A stretch of DNA of 64,000 nucleotides from Stieleria mannarensis (GCF_014154935.1 NZ_JACEHH010000002.1:272071-336070); one strand, 5' to 3'. Counted from the stretch's first letter, positions 18,074 to 27,877 are shown. Made by a program: numbers and translations. Notes: generated from the letters alone by a model not told the origin.

Positions 18074-20356
18074 ATGAACCCGTTTAAACTATTTCGCCGC
18101 TCCAGACGTGACGTCCCGCAAGCCCACGCGCACATGACCTGGGCCAGCCAAAGCGTCTCGGACACGATCACACGTACCCGATTGTTTTTGACCAAGCAGA
18201 TTTGGGCCTGGCCGATCGTCGCCGTGGTGCTGTTGTCGATCGTCGGTTTTTTCGTTCGCAACGCCATCGAAACGACGATCAAAGGGAACGTCGGCTCGGG
18301 CCTGCAAACGCTGGTCGAGTTGGAAACGGAGATGCTCCGCAAGTGGTTCGCGGTCCAGGAGTCGACCGCCGAATCGCTGGCCAACGACAGTCGGGTGCGG
18401 CAGGTCGTCTACGGGCTGCTGGAGCCCCCCTCCGAACAGGCCGGTTTCCCCACCGGTGACGAAGCCGACCTTCACGGGCAGCTTGCCGAAGAACTCGGGC
18501 CCGCAATCGCGGCGCACGACTATGCCGGATTCTTGCTAGTGGACAAATCGAAACGGGTCCTTTCGTCCTCCTATGGGGCACTGATCGGTCAGTCGGAGAT
18601 CGCCGAATACGACCGTTTTCTGGATCGCGCGCTACAGGGCGAGACGTTTGTTTCGGCGCCGTTTCCGAGCGTGGTGATGATCAAGGGCAGTGACGGCATG
18701 TCCCGCGTGGGAGTGCCGACGATGTATGTGTGCGCCCCGGTCCGTGACACCTCGTTTCAAGTCGTCGGTGCGCTGGCGTTGCAAATCCCTCCCGAGCGCG
18801 AGTTCACCGAGATTCTGCAGATGGGGCGGGTCGGCGAGTCGGGCGAATCGTATGCGTTTGATTCCAAAGGCGCGATGATCTCCAACAGCCGATTCGATGA
18901 AGAATTGATCCTGCTGGGATTGCTCCCCGACCAAGAGGGATCGCGATCGATGTTGCAGTTGCTCGTTCGTGATCCGGGCGACGATATGACACGCGGCTTC
19001 CGACCCAGCGTCCGTCGTTCGCAATTGCCGCTGACCAAGTTGGCCGCCGCGGCGATCGACGGACACTCCGGCGTGGACGTCGAGGGTTACCGCGACTACC
19101 GCGGCGTGTCCGTGATCGGCGCTTGGACGTGGCTGCCGAAGTATGAAATCGGTGTTGCGATGGAAGTGGACGCCGCCCAGGCGTTTCGGCCGCTGGTGAT
19201 TTTGCAACGCGCGTTTCTGGCCGTTTACGCGTTGTTGATCGCCAGTGCCATCGCGATCTTTGTGTTCACCATCATTGTTGCCCGGTTGCAGCGTCAGGCA
19301 CGGGAAGCGGTGATCGAAGCTCAGCAGCTCGGACAATACACGTTGGAACAAAAGCTTGGCGAAGGAGGCATGGGCATCGTCTACAAGGGACGCCATTCGA
19401 TGCTGCGGCGTCCGACCGCGATCAAATTGCTGCACGCCGACAAGGTCAACGAAGCGTCGATCGCTCGATTCGAACGCGAAGTCCAAATCACGTGTCAGCT
19501 AAACCATCCCAACACCATCGCGATCTACGATTACGGGCGAACTCCCGAAGGCGTGTTCTACTACGCGATGGAGTATCTGGATGGGATTGATTTGCAGCAG
19601 TTGGTCAACCAATACGGCCCACAACCCGAATCGAGAGTGATCCACATCTTGTCGCAGATCTGTGGCTCACTGTTCGAAGCCCATTCCAACGGCCTGGTCC
19701 ACCGCGACGTCAAACCGGCCAACGTCATGCTGAATCGGCGGGGCTGTCAGCCGGACATGGTGAAGGTGCTCGATTTCGGTTTGGTCAAAGATATCGCGCA
19801 AGGCACCGGCGGTCAGAACAGCCGTGGTGAACGATCCGAAGACGGAATGTTGACGGGCACGCCGCTGTACATGTCTCCCGAATCGATCCAGGCACCGATG
19901 ACCATCGATTCCAGCACGGACATCTATGCCGTCGGAGCGATCGGGTACTTCCTGCTGACCGGATCGCCGGTCTTTGAAGCGGCCAGTATCGCGCAGCTGT
20001 GTCAAAAGCACATCGAAGAATCCCCAGTCCCGCCGTCGCGGAGGGCCAAGATCGACGTGTCGGCGCAACTGGAAGATGCGATCATGAGTTGTCTGGAAAA
20101 GTCACGCGCCAGACGCCCGCAAACCGCTCGCGACCTGGGGCTGCAAATCTCACATTGCCCGGGGGCCGGGAAATGGACGATCGAAGACGGCGACCGCTGG
20201 TGGGGCCGCCACGATCGAGGCACCAAAGACCAATCGATCAGCGGCGCGTTGAACGCGTCGCTCAGCGGTGTCGGTATCATGCCGACCATGGATCAAACGA
20301 TCGAGGTCGATCCCTCGGGCGCATCGTCCCCGGAACCCGGAAAGGAGGACGGGTAA
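18074..20356 (+). CDS. Membrane sensor serine/threonine protein kinase with extracytoplasmic Cache-like domain
   Basis: 760 aa from ATG 18074; an in-frame TTG at 18065 is less likely. A cytoplasmic N-terminus of 38 residues is followed by a membrane segment (IWAWPIVAVVLLSIVGFFV), a 300-residue extracytoplasmic part resembling a double-Cache sensor (LVELETEMLRKWFAVQE; GYRDYRGVSVIGAWTWLPKYEIGVAMEVD), and a second membrane segment (VYALLIASAIAIFVFTIIVARL). The kinase domain starts near residue 420: LGEGGMGIVYKG, catalytic lysine K451, HRDVKPAN with D545, DFGLV, GTPLYMSPE. It is a Hanks-type receptor kinase; the ligand is unknown. It diverges from the oxidoreductase, 107 bases apart. Confidence 0.9.
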   Translation: MNPFKLFRRSRRDVPQAHAHMTWASQSVSDTITRTRLFLTKQIWAWPIVAVVLLSIVGFFVRNAIETTIKGNVGSGLQTLVELETEMLRKWFAVQESTAESLANDSRVRQVVYGLLEPPSEQAGFPTGDEADLHGQLAEELGPAIAAHDYAGFLLVDKSKRVLSSSYGALIGQSEIAEYDRFLDRALQGETFVSAPFPSVVMIKGSDGMSRVGVPTMYVCAPVRDTSFQVVGALALQIPPEREFTEILQMGRVGESGESYAFDSKGAMISNSRFDEELILLGLLPDQEGSRSMLQLLVRDPGDDMTRGFRPSVRRSQLPLTKLAAAAIDGHSGVDVEGYRDYRGVSVIGAWTWLPKYEIGVAMEVDAAQAFRPLVILQRAFLAVYALLIASAIAIFVFTIIVARLQRQAREAVIEAQQLGQYTLEQKLGEGGMGIVYKGRHSMLRRPTAIKLLHADKVNEASIARFEREVQITCQLNHPNTIAIYDYGRTPEGVFYYAMEYLDGIDLQQLVNQYGPQPESRVIHILSQICGSLFEAHSNGLVHRDVKPANVMLNRRGCQPDMVKVLDFGLVKDIAQGTGGQNSRGERSEDGMLTGTPLYMSPESIQAPMTIDSSTDIYAVGAIGYFLLTGSPVFEAASIAQLCQKHIEESPVPPSRRAKIDVSAQLEDAIMSCLEKSRARRPQTARDLGLQISHCPGAGKWTIEDGDRWWGRHDRGTKDQSISGALNASLSGVGIMPTMDQTIEVDPSGASSPEPGKEDG

Positions 20357-20358
20357 GA

Positions 20359-20472
20359 GGTGGTCAAAAAACGAGGTGGTCAAAAAAGGATAGGGTAAGC
20401 ACTGCCCGGATGCACCACGTGCTTCGTTGCTCAGCGTGTTGGCATTCTTTGACCAACAAATCTTTTGACCCG
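20359..20472. repeat. TGGTCAAAAAA inverted-repeat element, copy 1
   Basis: Starts with two direct TGGTCAAAAAA motifs (20361 and 20378) and ends with their inverted partners CTTTGACCAACAAATCTTTTGACC. Total about 114 bases. It follows the kinase stop by a few bases. Four more copies lie at 23838, 26085, 27474 and 29219. Confidence 0.75.
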
Positions 20473-20601
20473 AATCCACCACCACCGAGCGATGTTCCGA
20501 TGCCATCGTGTATCTTCTTCTGAAAACTCAATGAGCGGTGAGCCGCATCTTGATCAGGAGCCCCGGTGCAGCGTCGGGTAGATCTTGCCATCGGCCCGAT
20601 G

Positions 20602-21723
20602 TTACGGAACGCTCGATTTTTTCGAGACTGCTTGGCGGAGTTCCCATTCCACCAGTCCACGGATCGAATCCGGATGGACTCTCCAATCGGGTGTGGCGAG
20701 ATCGCTGCCCCACGCGCCTTCGACGTCCTTGGCGTAAAAGAACACGATCCCCTTCAGCTGTTCGTGATCGCTTAACCCCATGAACGCTTGGTGAAGCCAA
20801 AAGGCTTCGAAGTCGGAGCTGCCGCTGACTCCCAATTCGGTGATCAACAGTGGGACGTCGAGTTCCTCCACGACCTTTGCTTTTTCCTGAAACGTCGTGC
20901 GAAAGTCTCGAATGTATCCATACGTCTTCTGATCCCATCTCGGATAGCTGTACACGGGCATGCCGACGTAATCCGCGTAGTCTTTACCCGGCCAATAGCT
21001 CAAACTGCCTTCCTTCAGAACGCCCGCCCAAACAAAACGCAACTCCGTTTTCACCTGGCGGCGGAAGTGATCGACAATATAGCGATAGGCGCGAACGAAC
21101 TGTTCGGGATCGGTCCCCGACCAGGGGTACCGCTCGGTCAGATCCTGGTCCATTTCGTGTCCCCACGAGACGAAGACCGGTCCCGTCAGACTGTTCAAGA
21201 CCCCCGCGAGATCCTTGAGCGTTTGGTCGTAGCTGCCAGAAAGCACCGAAGCGAGCAAATCATCGCCACGGCCTGCAATCGGCCATGGTTCGATCGTCAG
21301 CAGAATCCGGAATCCACGGCTCTCCTTCGCAACGAGTGACTGACGCAACTCGCCGGGATCAAAGTCTGCCCAAGAGACATAAACGTGTCGCAAACGCAAC
21401 GAATGGTCGCGATCAAATTCCCCGTCCGGGTCGTAAACGCCGAAAATCAACGAATCATCTCCATCGGGAAGTGGCTGAGAGTTTGTGGGGACGACGGGGC
21501 CGCCGTCGGGCGACTTGTTCAAGTTCAATGCAATCGCGCCCACGCCATCCGATCGCGCTGCGGAATCCCCGCCGGCGCCGACTTCACCCCGCGGTTCGGC
21601 GAGAATTCCGTAGAAGGCTCGAGCACCGTTGACGGCAATCATCGAAACCGGCAGGACCGCCAGAGCGACCAGGCTGAAAAACTGCATCGCGAGCCGTTTA
21701 TCATTTTTCATTTGAGACTTCAT
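20602..21723 (-). CDS. GH26-like glycoside hydrolase, membrane-anchored or secreted
   Basis: 373 aa. An N-terminal hydrophobic segment (FFSLVALAVLPVSMIAV) is a signal or anchor. The rest looks like a (beta/alpha)8 barrel of the GH26 kind: VYVSWADFD, ILLTIEPWP, GPVFVSWGHEMDQ with the likely acid/base glutamate, YADYVGMPVYSY, and PLLITELGVSG with the likely nucleophile glutamate. Its start overlaps the end of the glycosyltransferase gene by 23 bases, so both are translated from one transcript. I infer that it trims or releases the polysaccharide made by that synthase, as BcsZ does for cellulose. True substrate unknown. Confidence 0.7.
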   Translation of the reverse strand: MKSQMKNDKRLAMQFFSLVALAVLPVSMIAVNGARAFYGILAEPRGEVGAGGDSAARSDGVGAIALNLNKSPDGGPVVPTNSQPLPDGDDSLIFGVYDPDGEFDRDHSLRLRHVYVSWADFDPGELRQSLVAKESRGFRILLTIEPWPIAGRGDDLLASVLSGSYDQTLKDLAGVLNSLTGPVFVSWGHEMDQDLTERYPWSGTDPEQFVRAYRYIVDHFRRQVKTELRFVWAGVLKEGSLSYWPGKDYADYVGMPVYSYPRWDQKTYGYIRDFRTTFQEKAKVVEELDVPLLITELGVSGSSDFEAFWLHQAFMGLSDHEQLKGIVFFYAKDVEGAWGSDLATPDWRVHPDSIRGLVEWELRQAVSKKSSVP

Positions 21724-23434
21724 GGCGATGAATCAAGACCAAGGAAAACAACGCAATGGCGTAAAACACCTGCGTCAGGATGATGAAGAAATAGTAACCG
21801 GAGGCGCGGCCGGCCTCGGAGATCAACATGGTGGGGACAAACGTTGCGATCAGTACCGCGATGTAGGGGCTGAGCACTCGCCATGGAAGTGAGACCGGTT
21901 TTGAGCCGCCTTTGGGCGTTACGCGGAACTCAACGACTTGGCGACGCACCGACATGTAGGCTCCCATCACGGAGCCGTAGAACGACCAAGGCCACCGCAC
22001 AATTTGGAACAGTGCGGCTTCCCAGCTCAGCAGCGGACTGTGGACCGGACGGAGGATCCCGTGTCGTTTGAGACGCGACTGAATTCCAAGCAACAACAGA
22101 CACAGCGGCAGGGTGTGGACGACAAAGTCCAGATAGCTGACCTCGACCCACGGCTCACCGGAAACGATCGCCCAAACGGGAAGCAACAAGCCCACAGGAA
22201 TCGAGAGGGAGAACAACGGGTACCAAAGTTCGCTGAATAGAAACTGGGTGCGTAACTTCCAAGGAAGTCGACTCCAATACTTGGGCAACAGCGTCAACAG
22301 CAGGACCATCAAACTGCGCGACCACTGAAACTCTTGCGTCACGCAGTCGGCAAACGTCGGTGGCCCCTCTCCGTGAGCGATCGCATCGAGCGCATGGATC
22401 CCTCGCCAACCGTGCCCGTTCATCATCAGCGTTGTGCTGTGGTCCTCGGCCAGTTCCGGTCCCAGGCCACCGATCTCGCGAAGGGCCGCCGTCCGTACTG
22501 CGTAATGCGAACCGATACACAGCGGTGCATAACCGTTTGAGTATCCGGCTTGCAACGGCCCATGCATGATCGCTTCGGCATACAGTCGCCCCCGAGCGGA
22601 CCAACTGGACGCGAAGTTTTTGCCGCAGATACTCGGAGCCGAAACGTATCCCACCGAATCGTCAACGAAGGGACGTAGCACCGCTTCCAAATAACCCTGC
22701 TCGGGCACATGGTCCGCATCCAACTGGGCAACGAAGTCGTAGTTCTCGTAACCGAAGTGGTCATAGAAATACGCCAGGTTACCCTCTTTGCATTTTGTCC
22801 GTCTCGGCCACGTTTGCTGATGGTACTCCGGCGAATTTCGTCGCGTCGAAACTCGAATGCCACGGTCCGCACACCACTGCAAGATGTCGTCGCTTGGGTC
22901 TTCGTCAGCCAGCCAGGTGTCGTGCGGATACGATTGGTCCAACATCGCCAACAATGTCTCTTGGACCACTTCGAACGGCTCTGAAGGAGCCCGTGTGGTC
23001 ACCATCGCGACCCGCCAGGTTTCCGGGATCGCAATCCTTGGATTGACGCGCTTCATCTGGACGACGAAGAACAACAGATAGGCGGGAATCACCGCAGTCC
23101 AAGTGACCAACAACGTGTTGAGGGCGAACTTGAACGCGCCGGCGACATGGTTTTCATCGAACCACCAGAGGTAGAAGAAGCCAACGCCCAGCAACCAACC
23201 GGCGATCAAAACGAGCAGTGTTCGCTGTTCACGCTTTGATAAGACGTCGACCAGATAAGGAACGTCGGAGATGTAGACGCGCTCGTCAAAGCTGGGCGGC
23301 GAGATGTTTTGTAGGGAGCCAGAAGCAGATGAAGGATACCGCGAATCCTCCACCAAAGGCGATTTCGAGCTGAGACCAGATACAGTTTCACCGGCCGGCT
23401 TGTACGCTGAGTTGCTCACGTGATTGCCAAACAA
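21701..23434 (-). CDS. Family 2 processive glycosyltransferase, cellulose-synthase-like
   Basis: 577 aa. Two membrane segments lie near residues 70-120 (LLVLIAGWLLGVGFFYLWW; FALNTLLVTWTAVIPAYLLFF); the GT domain follows with DEDPSDDILQW, the DxD-type QLDADHVPE, GLGPELAEDHSTTL (acceptor aspartate) and QEFQWSRSL at the place of the QxxRW motif, where W is not at the usual position. Four to five more membrane segments fill the C-terminus. This is the plan of cellulose and other polysaccharide synthases. No PilZ domain is visible. No ATG exists near the start: TTG 23434 or GTG 23419 must be used. It forms an overlapping pair with the GH26-like gene. Confidence 0.82.
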   Translation of the reverse strand: MFGNHVSNSAYKPAGETVSGLSSKSPLVEDSRYPSSASGSLQNISPPSFDERVYISDVPYLVDVLSKREQRTLLVLIAGWLLGVGFFYLWWFDENHVAGAFKFALNTLLVTWTAVIPAYLLFFVVQMKRVNPRIAIPETWRVAMVTTRAPSEPFEVVQETLLAMLDQSYPHDTWLADEDPSDDILQWCADRGIRVSTRRNSPEYHQQTWPRRTKCKEGNLAYFYDHFGYENYDFVAQLDADHVPEQGYLEAVLRPFVDDSVGYVSAPSICGKNFASSWSARGRLYAEAIMHGPLQAGYSNGYAPLCIGSHYAVRTAALREIGGLGPELAEDHSTTLMMNGHGWRGIHALDAIAHGEGPPTFADCVTQEFQWSRSLMVLLLTLLPKYWSRLPWKLRTQFLFSELWYPLFSLSIPVGLLLPVWAIVSGEPWVEVSYLDFVVHTLPLCLLLLGIQSRLKRHGILRPVHSPLLSWEAALFQIVRWPWSFYGSVMGAYMSVRRQVVEFRVTPKGGSKPVSLPWRVLSPYIAVLIATFVPTMLISEAGRASGYYFFIILTQVFYAIALFSLVLIHRHEVSNEK

Positions 23435-24125
23435 CGCTGTTGAGTCAAAGGATTGTCGGCCCCGGCGATCACTGTAACTCTTCGCGTTGCGTCATCAACT
23501 CAGCACACCCGCCTCTAGAGGTACGGCATTTCCGCGGTAACCGAAGGTCGGATGGCACAACAACGATCCCGGTGATTCAACCCCGGTAGGTTGGTCAAAT
23601 CTCCATAAGGAGGCCACGAGGGGGGCGACAGGATCATTTGCATCCACTCTTAGACTCCGGAGCGTGGGGGACTCGCTTCGAAGATGTCGCCAATGGCGGC
23701 TGGCATGCCGCAGTCGCGGCGCAGCGGCAGCGTGAGGCTCTCCATTTTTCGGAAATTTAGTTTCGGTTTTCCGAAAAAACATTGGTAAGAAATGAAATCC
23801 GAATGGACAGGATCACCCGAATGCCCCCGTGTCGATTTGGTCAAAGAACCAAACGATCCGCAGCGAATCCCGGTCAACTACGAAACTCCATATTTTGACC
23901 AACCAATTTTTTGACCCGTTAAACTCGCCGCAATTCTCTGCTACTCGGGAAGAATTGTGTGTCAAGGAGCGCTGGTCGTCGTGTTTCCATGCTTGTTAAT
24001 CGCGACACCGTGCACGCGACGGGGAACCTTTAATAGGGCGATGTACAGATAGCGTCGCTAAAACATTTTGGGTCGATTAAACTGGGCGATCCTCTCCCTC
24101 CCGCCTCCACGCTTTCTCCTGCCCG
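23435..24125. other. Long gene-free stretch with one inverted-repeat element
   Basis: 691 bases between divergent glycosyltransferase and sulfatase genes. Both promoters should be here. A TGGTCAAA motif at 23590 and an inverted-repeat element at 23838-23917 are visible; otherwise nothing is recognised. Confidence 0.5.
23838..23917. repeat. TGGTCAAAAAA inverted-repeat element, copy 2 (decayed left arm)
   Basis: The left arm TTTGGTCAAAGAACC is degenerate; the right arm ATTTTGACCAACCAATTTTTTGACCC splits into the same doubled motif as the other copies. About 80 bases. Confidence 0.6.
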
Positions 24126-25934
24126 ATGATGCGATTTTTTCTTGTTGCCGCTACGGTCGTTTTTAGTGTCCCACTCGTTCCTGCTGATCGCCCCAACGTG
24201 ATCGTCATCATGACGGACGATCAGGGGTACGGTGAGTTTTCTTGCAACGGCAACCCGCTGGCCGAGACGCCGAACATCGATCGGCTGGCCGGCCAGGCGG
24301 TGCGTTTGACCGACTTTCACGTCGCGCCGATGTGCACGCCGACACGCGGGCAATTGATGACCGGGCTGGATGCGTTCCGTAACGGTGCGAGCAATGTCAG
24401 CAGCGGTCGAACGTTGTTAAAGGCTGACTTGAAGACGATCGCCAACGTGTTTCAAGACGCCGGGTATCGCACCGGAATCTTCGGCAAATGGCACTTGGGC
24501 GACAACTATCCGTTTCGCCCGGAAGACCGCGGGTTCGAAGAGGCGTTGTGGTTTCCGTCGTCACACATCAACAGCGTGCCTGATTTCTGGGACAACGATT
24601 ACTTCGACGACACCTACATCCACAACACCAAACGACAGCGATACAAAGGCTATTGCACCGATGTCTTCTTTGACGAGGCCGCCGATTGGATTGCCGGTGA
24701 CGATGATCGCCCCTTCTTCGCCTACATCGCACTCAACGCGGCGCATTGGCCTTGGTTCGTTCCCGAAAAGTATCGTGAGCCGCTGCGCAAAGCGATTGGG
24801 GAAAACCCGGAGATCGTCAAACACCTGAACAAGCAAAAGCAGGCCGACCTGGTCAGCTTTCTGGCGATGGGAGCCAACATCGATGAAAACGTCGGAAAGT
24901 TGGATCAACGTCTGCTGCAAGAACAGCTGTTTGAGAACACGATTGTTGTGTTTTTGACCGACAACGGCAGCACGATGGGCCAGGATTACTTCAACGCCGG
25001 CATGCGTGGCAAGAAAACGCAGCTTTGGGAAGGCGGCCACCGTGTGCCCTGCTTCATCCGTTGGCCCGCCGGATCGATCGGGCCGGCCCGCGAGATCGAT
25101 GAACTGTCCCACGTCCAAGACCTGCTGCCGACGCTTGCCGACCTGGCCGACGTTCCGCCCCCGTCGACCCGGTTGGACGGACAAAGTCTGGCGCCGCTGT
25201 TGCGCGGGGAGCGTGATTCGCTGGACGATCGCATGTTGGTGATCAACTACAGCCGAATGCCCGGCTTTCGCGTCAAGTACACGAAACAAAGTCCGGCGAT
25301 TCCCCATCGCGACGGCGCCGGGGTGTTGTGGAAACAGTGGCGATTGTTGGAAAACCGAGAGCTATACAACATCGAAGCGGACCCGCACCAGGACCGCAAC
25401 GTTGCTGCGGCCCACCAACGCGTCGTTGCCAGAATGCGTTCGCACCTCCAGACGTGGTGGGACGGCGTGAAAGACGATGTCATGACACCACAACGGGTGA
25501 TCATCGGCAGCGATGCGGAAAACCCGATGATGTTGACGGCGTGCGAATGGCTGGACGTGTTTGTGGATCAACAACGGCAAATCCGCCGTGCCGATCGCAA
25601 GAATGGGACGTGGCACCTGCACGTCGACCGTGCCGCAACGTATCGATTGGAACTGAGGCGTTGGCCGCGTGAATCCGGACTCTCACTCCAGGCATCCGTG
25701 CCGGAAACGCAGGTCGTCGATGGAACGTTCGTCACAGGCGAATCGTTGCCGATCGCATCGGCCACAACTCAAATCGGGGACGAAAGCAAAGTGCTTCAGC
25801 CGGATGCATCCCAGACGTTCTTTGCCACCGAGATCGACTTGGAACCGGGCCCGATCGAACTGACGACCGCGTTTCTGGACGATGACGGCAACGAGATTTG
25901 TGGGGCATACTACGTCTACGTCCATCGTCGGTGA
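24126..25934 (+). CDS. Secreted arylsulfatase (type I sulfatase family)
   Basis: 602 aa. Signal peptide at residues 1-20 (FFLVAATVVFSVPLVPA). The metal site NVIVIMTDDQGYGEFSCNGNP begins the alkaline-phosphatase-like fold; C70 in CTPTRGQLMTG is the CxPxR site converted to formylglycine by a sulfatase-maturing enzyme; GKWHLGDN and FLTDNGSTMGQ are further conserved motifs. The C-terminal 150 residues are a beta-rich addition without a known match. It hydrolyses sulfate esters, in planctomycetes mostly of marine algal polysaccharides; the exact substrate cannot be read from sequence. Two tandem ATG codons open the frame. Stands alone. Confidence 0.93.
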   Translation: MMRFFLVAATVVFSVPLVPADRPNVIVIMTDDQGYGEFSCNGNPLAETPNIDRLAGQAVRLTDFHVAPMCTPTRGQLMTGLDAFRNGASNVSSGRTLLKADLKTIANVFQDAGYRTGIFGKWHLGDNYPFRPEDRGFEEALWFPSSHINSVPDFWDNDYFDDTYIHNTKRQRYKGYCTDVFFDEAADWIAGDDDRPFFAYIALNAAHWPWFVPEKYREPLRKAIGENPEIVKHLNKQKQADLVSFLAMGANIDENVGKLDQRLLQEQLFENTIVVFLTDNGSTMGQDYFNAGMRGKKTQLWEGGHRVPCFIRWPAGSIGPAREIDELSHVQDLLPTLADLADVPPPSTRLDGQSLAPLLRGERDSLDDRMLVINYSRMPGFRVKYTKQSPAIPHRDGAGVLWKQWRLLENRELYNIEADPHQDRNVAAAHQRVVARMRSHLQTWWDGVKDDVMTPQRVIIGSDAENPMMLTACEWLDVFVDQQRQIRRADRKNGTWHLHVDRAATYRLELRRWPRESGLSLQASVPETQVVDGTFVTGESLPIASATTQIGDESKVLQPDASQTFFATEIDLEPGPIELTTAFLDDDGNEICGAYYVYVHRR

Positions 25935-26084
25935 AGTTCCGGGAGACTCCATCGAGTCGTCGCGGTGTCAACACAGTGAAACCTAGCTCTGCCTGAAGAG
26001 GTCAAAAGACATCTGGCAAGAGGGGCGAGCGAAGCGAGGGTGGATTGGTCGGTATTAGACACGCGTAGGCACCAACGCTCGAAC

Positions 26085-26185
26085 GGTTGGTCAAAATATG
26101 GGTTGGTCAAAAAATTGGGGCACCGGCGGATGAAACGTCTCTCGCATGAACCCCATTTTTTGACCACTAGATTTTTTGACCAACT
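26085..26185. repeat. TGGTCAAAAAA inverted-repeat element, copy 3
   Basis: GGTTGGTCAAAATATG and GGTTGGTCAAAAAATTGG on the left; CCCCATTTTTTGACC and GATTTTTTGACCAAC on the right. 101 bases. It ends 18 bases before the esterase stop codon, so it can form the transcript end of that minus-strand gene and the plus-strand sulfatase. Confidence 0.75.
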
Positions 26186-26203
26186 CTTACCCCGCTGACG
26201 TTT

Positions 26204-26956
26204 CTAATTGCCCCGCTCCTGCTTGCTGATCCATTCGAACAACTCGGGCGTCGCGTAGGTCGCCGACCAGCAATTGTGCCCGATGTGTTCGAGCGAGGTG
26301 AAGCGAACCTTTTCGCCACCGGCTTGCTTGATCGCGTCGAACATTTCGACCGAACGCTCGAACGGAACTGCCCCGTCTTGATCTCCGTGGAAGATCCAGA
26401 TCGGCAAGTCCTTCAGCTTCGATGCATCGGCCGGGTCACCACCACCGCAGACCGGGACGGCGGCGGAGAACCGTTCCGGGTGGTCGGCTGCCAGTCGCCA
26501 GGTCCCGTAGCCGCCCATGCTCAATCCGGTCAGGGCGACGTGATTTTCATCGATGCTGAGTGTTGCGACGATGTGGTCGAGCAGTTCGACGAGCCGCTTT
26601 TGTTGCGTCGGCTTGTTCCACGAATCGTCCCCGGGGCATTGCGGAGAAACCAGAACATAGGGCAGATCGTCACCACGAGCGGCAAACCGCGGCGGTCCCC
26701 ATTTCGCGACCAGGCTCAGCGGACCATAGCTTTCACCGCGACCGTGAAGGAACAGGATCAGCGGCGTTTTCGACTCACCGTCGTAATCCTTGGGCAGATA
26801 GAGCAGGTAGGAAATGCTGCCGCCGTCACTGGTCTGGAGCGTCTGTTCGATTTGCTTGCCTGGAGACGGCGCAGTGGCCTCCTCGCCAAGGAGGGGCCGG
26901 CCACACAACAACGCCACCAAGAGGACAGCAACCGGGGTAAACACCAGCTTCATCAT
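26204..26956 (-). CDS. Secreted alpha/beta-hydrolase, PHB-depolymerase/dienelactone-hydrolase-like esterase
   Basis: 250 aa from ATG 26956. Signal peptide of about 24 residues (LVFTPVAVLLVALLCGRPLLG). The hydrolase fold shows the oxyanion region ILFLHGRGES, the nucleophile elbow GLSMGGYGTW, the acid in HGDQDGAVP and the catalytic histidine in EHIGHNCW, so the triad is complete. Such peptidase-like or esterase proteins with GLSMGGYGTW are common and variously specific; the substrate is unknown. It lies alone between two repeat-rich gaps. Confidence 0.85.
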   Translation of the reverse strand: MMKLVFTPVAVLLVALLCGRPLLGEEATAPSPGKQIEQTLQTSDGGSISYLLYLPKDYDGESKTPLILFLHGRGESYGPLSLVAKWGPPRFAARGDDLPYVLVSPQCPGDDSWNKPTQQKRLVELLDHIVATLSIDENHVALTGLSMGGYGTWRLAADHPERFSAAVPVCGGGDPADASKLKDLPIWIFHGDQDGAVPFERSVEMFDAIKQAGGEKVRFTSLEHIGHNCWSATYATPELFEWISKQERGN

Positions 26957-27117
26957 CAAGTTCCAAAATCAAAGGGGGGAAGGAAGGACGCCCCCTGCGA
27001 CAGTCTCGCTAGAAAAAGCATGCACGGGGACATAAAGCATGCACGGGGACATGGCACCAGTCTACCTCATGCAAGCAAACCAGGGTGCCATGTCCCCATG
27101 CTATCTGTCCCCGTGCT

Positions 27118-27186
27118 GTCGTAGTGGAAGACGCGAGGAGTCCATGCGTCTGGCAATTCGATTGGACTCGTCTCCTCGTCTACGAC
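27118..27186. repeat. Palindromic element, GTAGTGGACGA family, copy 3
   Basis: GTCGTAGTGGAAGACGCGAG on the left and CTCGTCTCCTCGTCTACGAC on the right, inserted within the REP cluster. Same design as at 8203 and 11958. Confidence 0.6.
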
Positions 27187-27473
27187 CGGAGAAGCCAAGT
27201 GCCGTGTCCCCAGAGAGCTTGTTCGGGGACATGGCACCTGTCCGCCAAATGCATGCAAACGCTCAGTGCCGTTTCCCCGCGTCCCGCATGCAAGCAAAGG
27301 CCCGCCGGGGGACAGCGTGCCCGGGGACAGGGCACCAATCTACACCATGCAAGCAAAAGCTCGCTCGGGGACATGGCACCGACTGACGGTATGCTTGCAA
27401 TTTGATGTGCCATGACCCCGAGCTTCCATCATGACCCCGAGCTTCCATCTGCGTCCGGGAAGAGGGTCAAAAA

Positions 27474-27546
27474 ATGGAGTGGTCAAAAAATGGGTGCCTC
27501 ATGTTTTCCTGATCGCAGCGATAGAGCCCATTTTTTGACCCAAAAA
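27474..27546. repeat. TGGTCAAAAAA inverted-repeat element, copy 4
   Basis: GGGTCAAAAAATGGAG and TGGTCAAAAAATGGG on the left; CCCATTTTTTGACCC on the right. About 73 bases. The sequence just before it (TCCGGGAAGA) is shared with copy 5. Confidence 0.75.
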
Positions 27547-27877
27547 TACGACAGGGCGAGCCCAGGGACACATCACGAGCCTGGGAACGCGAGCCCCAAG
27601 GAGGATAGCGCCCGGGGACACCGAGAGCGCCCGGGGACACGGCACTATCCATTGAATGCACGCGTTAGCTTGGTGCCGTGTCCCCATCTCGCTGTGGTGT
27701 CCCCGTGGCGGCTCTCTGTGCCATTTCCCCGAGGCGGCTCAGCCTGCATTGTGCTAGCGAATCCGGGTGCCATGTCCCCGTTGCGGCTTGTGGCGCGACG
27801 ATCTTGGCATTGCTGGTGGGGGCTCGGTTTGCGTACTGTCCGCGAAAGGGGGCAATTTCGGGTGACGGGTGAGACGG

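Larger units (their letters stand above)
27016..27785. repeat. REP cluster, GGTGCCATGTCCCC family, about fifteen motifs
   Basis: Motifs GGGGACATGGCACC and its complement appear in both orientations, often with a conserved insert resembling AGTCTACCTCATGCAAGC. The clearest unit is 27043-27098: GGGGACATGGCACC, a 25-base loop, then GGTGCCATGTCCCC, a perfect 14-bp stem. Variants (GTGCCGTGTCCCC, GTGCCATTTCCCC) show drift. Such REP palindromes are typically moved by RAYT (TnpA-REP) Y1 transposases; no such gene is in the window. Confidence 0.8.
26957..27877. other. Repeat-filled intergenic region upstream of porin
   Basis: 921 bases. Nearly all of it is REP sequence (GGTGCCATGTCCCC family), one GTAGTGGACGA palindrome at 27118 and one TGGTCAAAAAA element at 27474. 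All open frames are by-products of the GC-rich repeats and mirror each other in frame. Confidence 0.75.
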
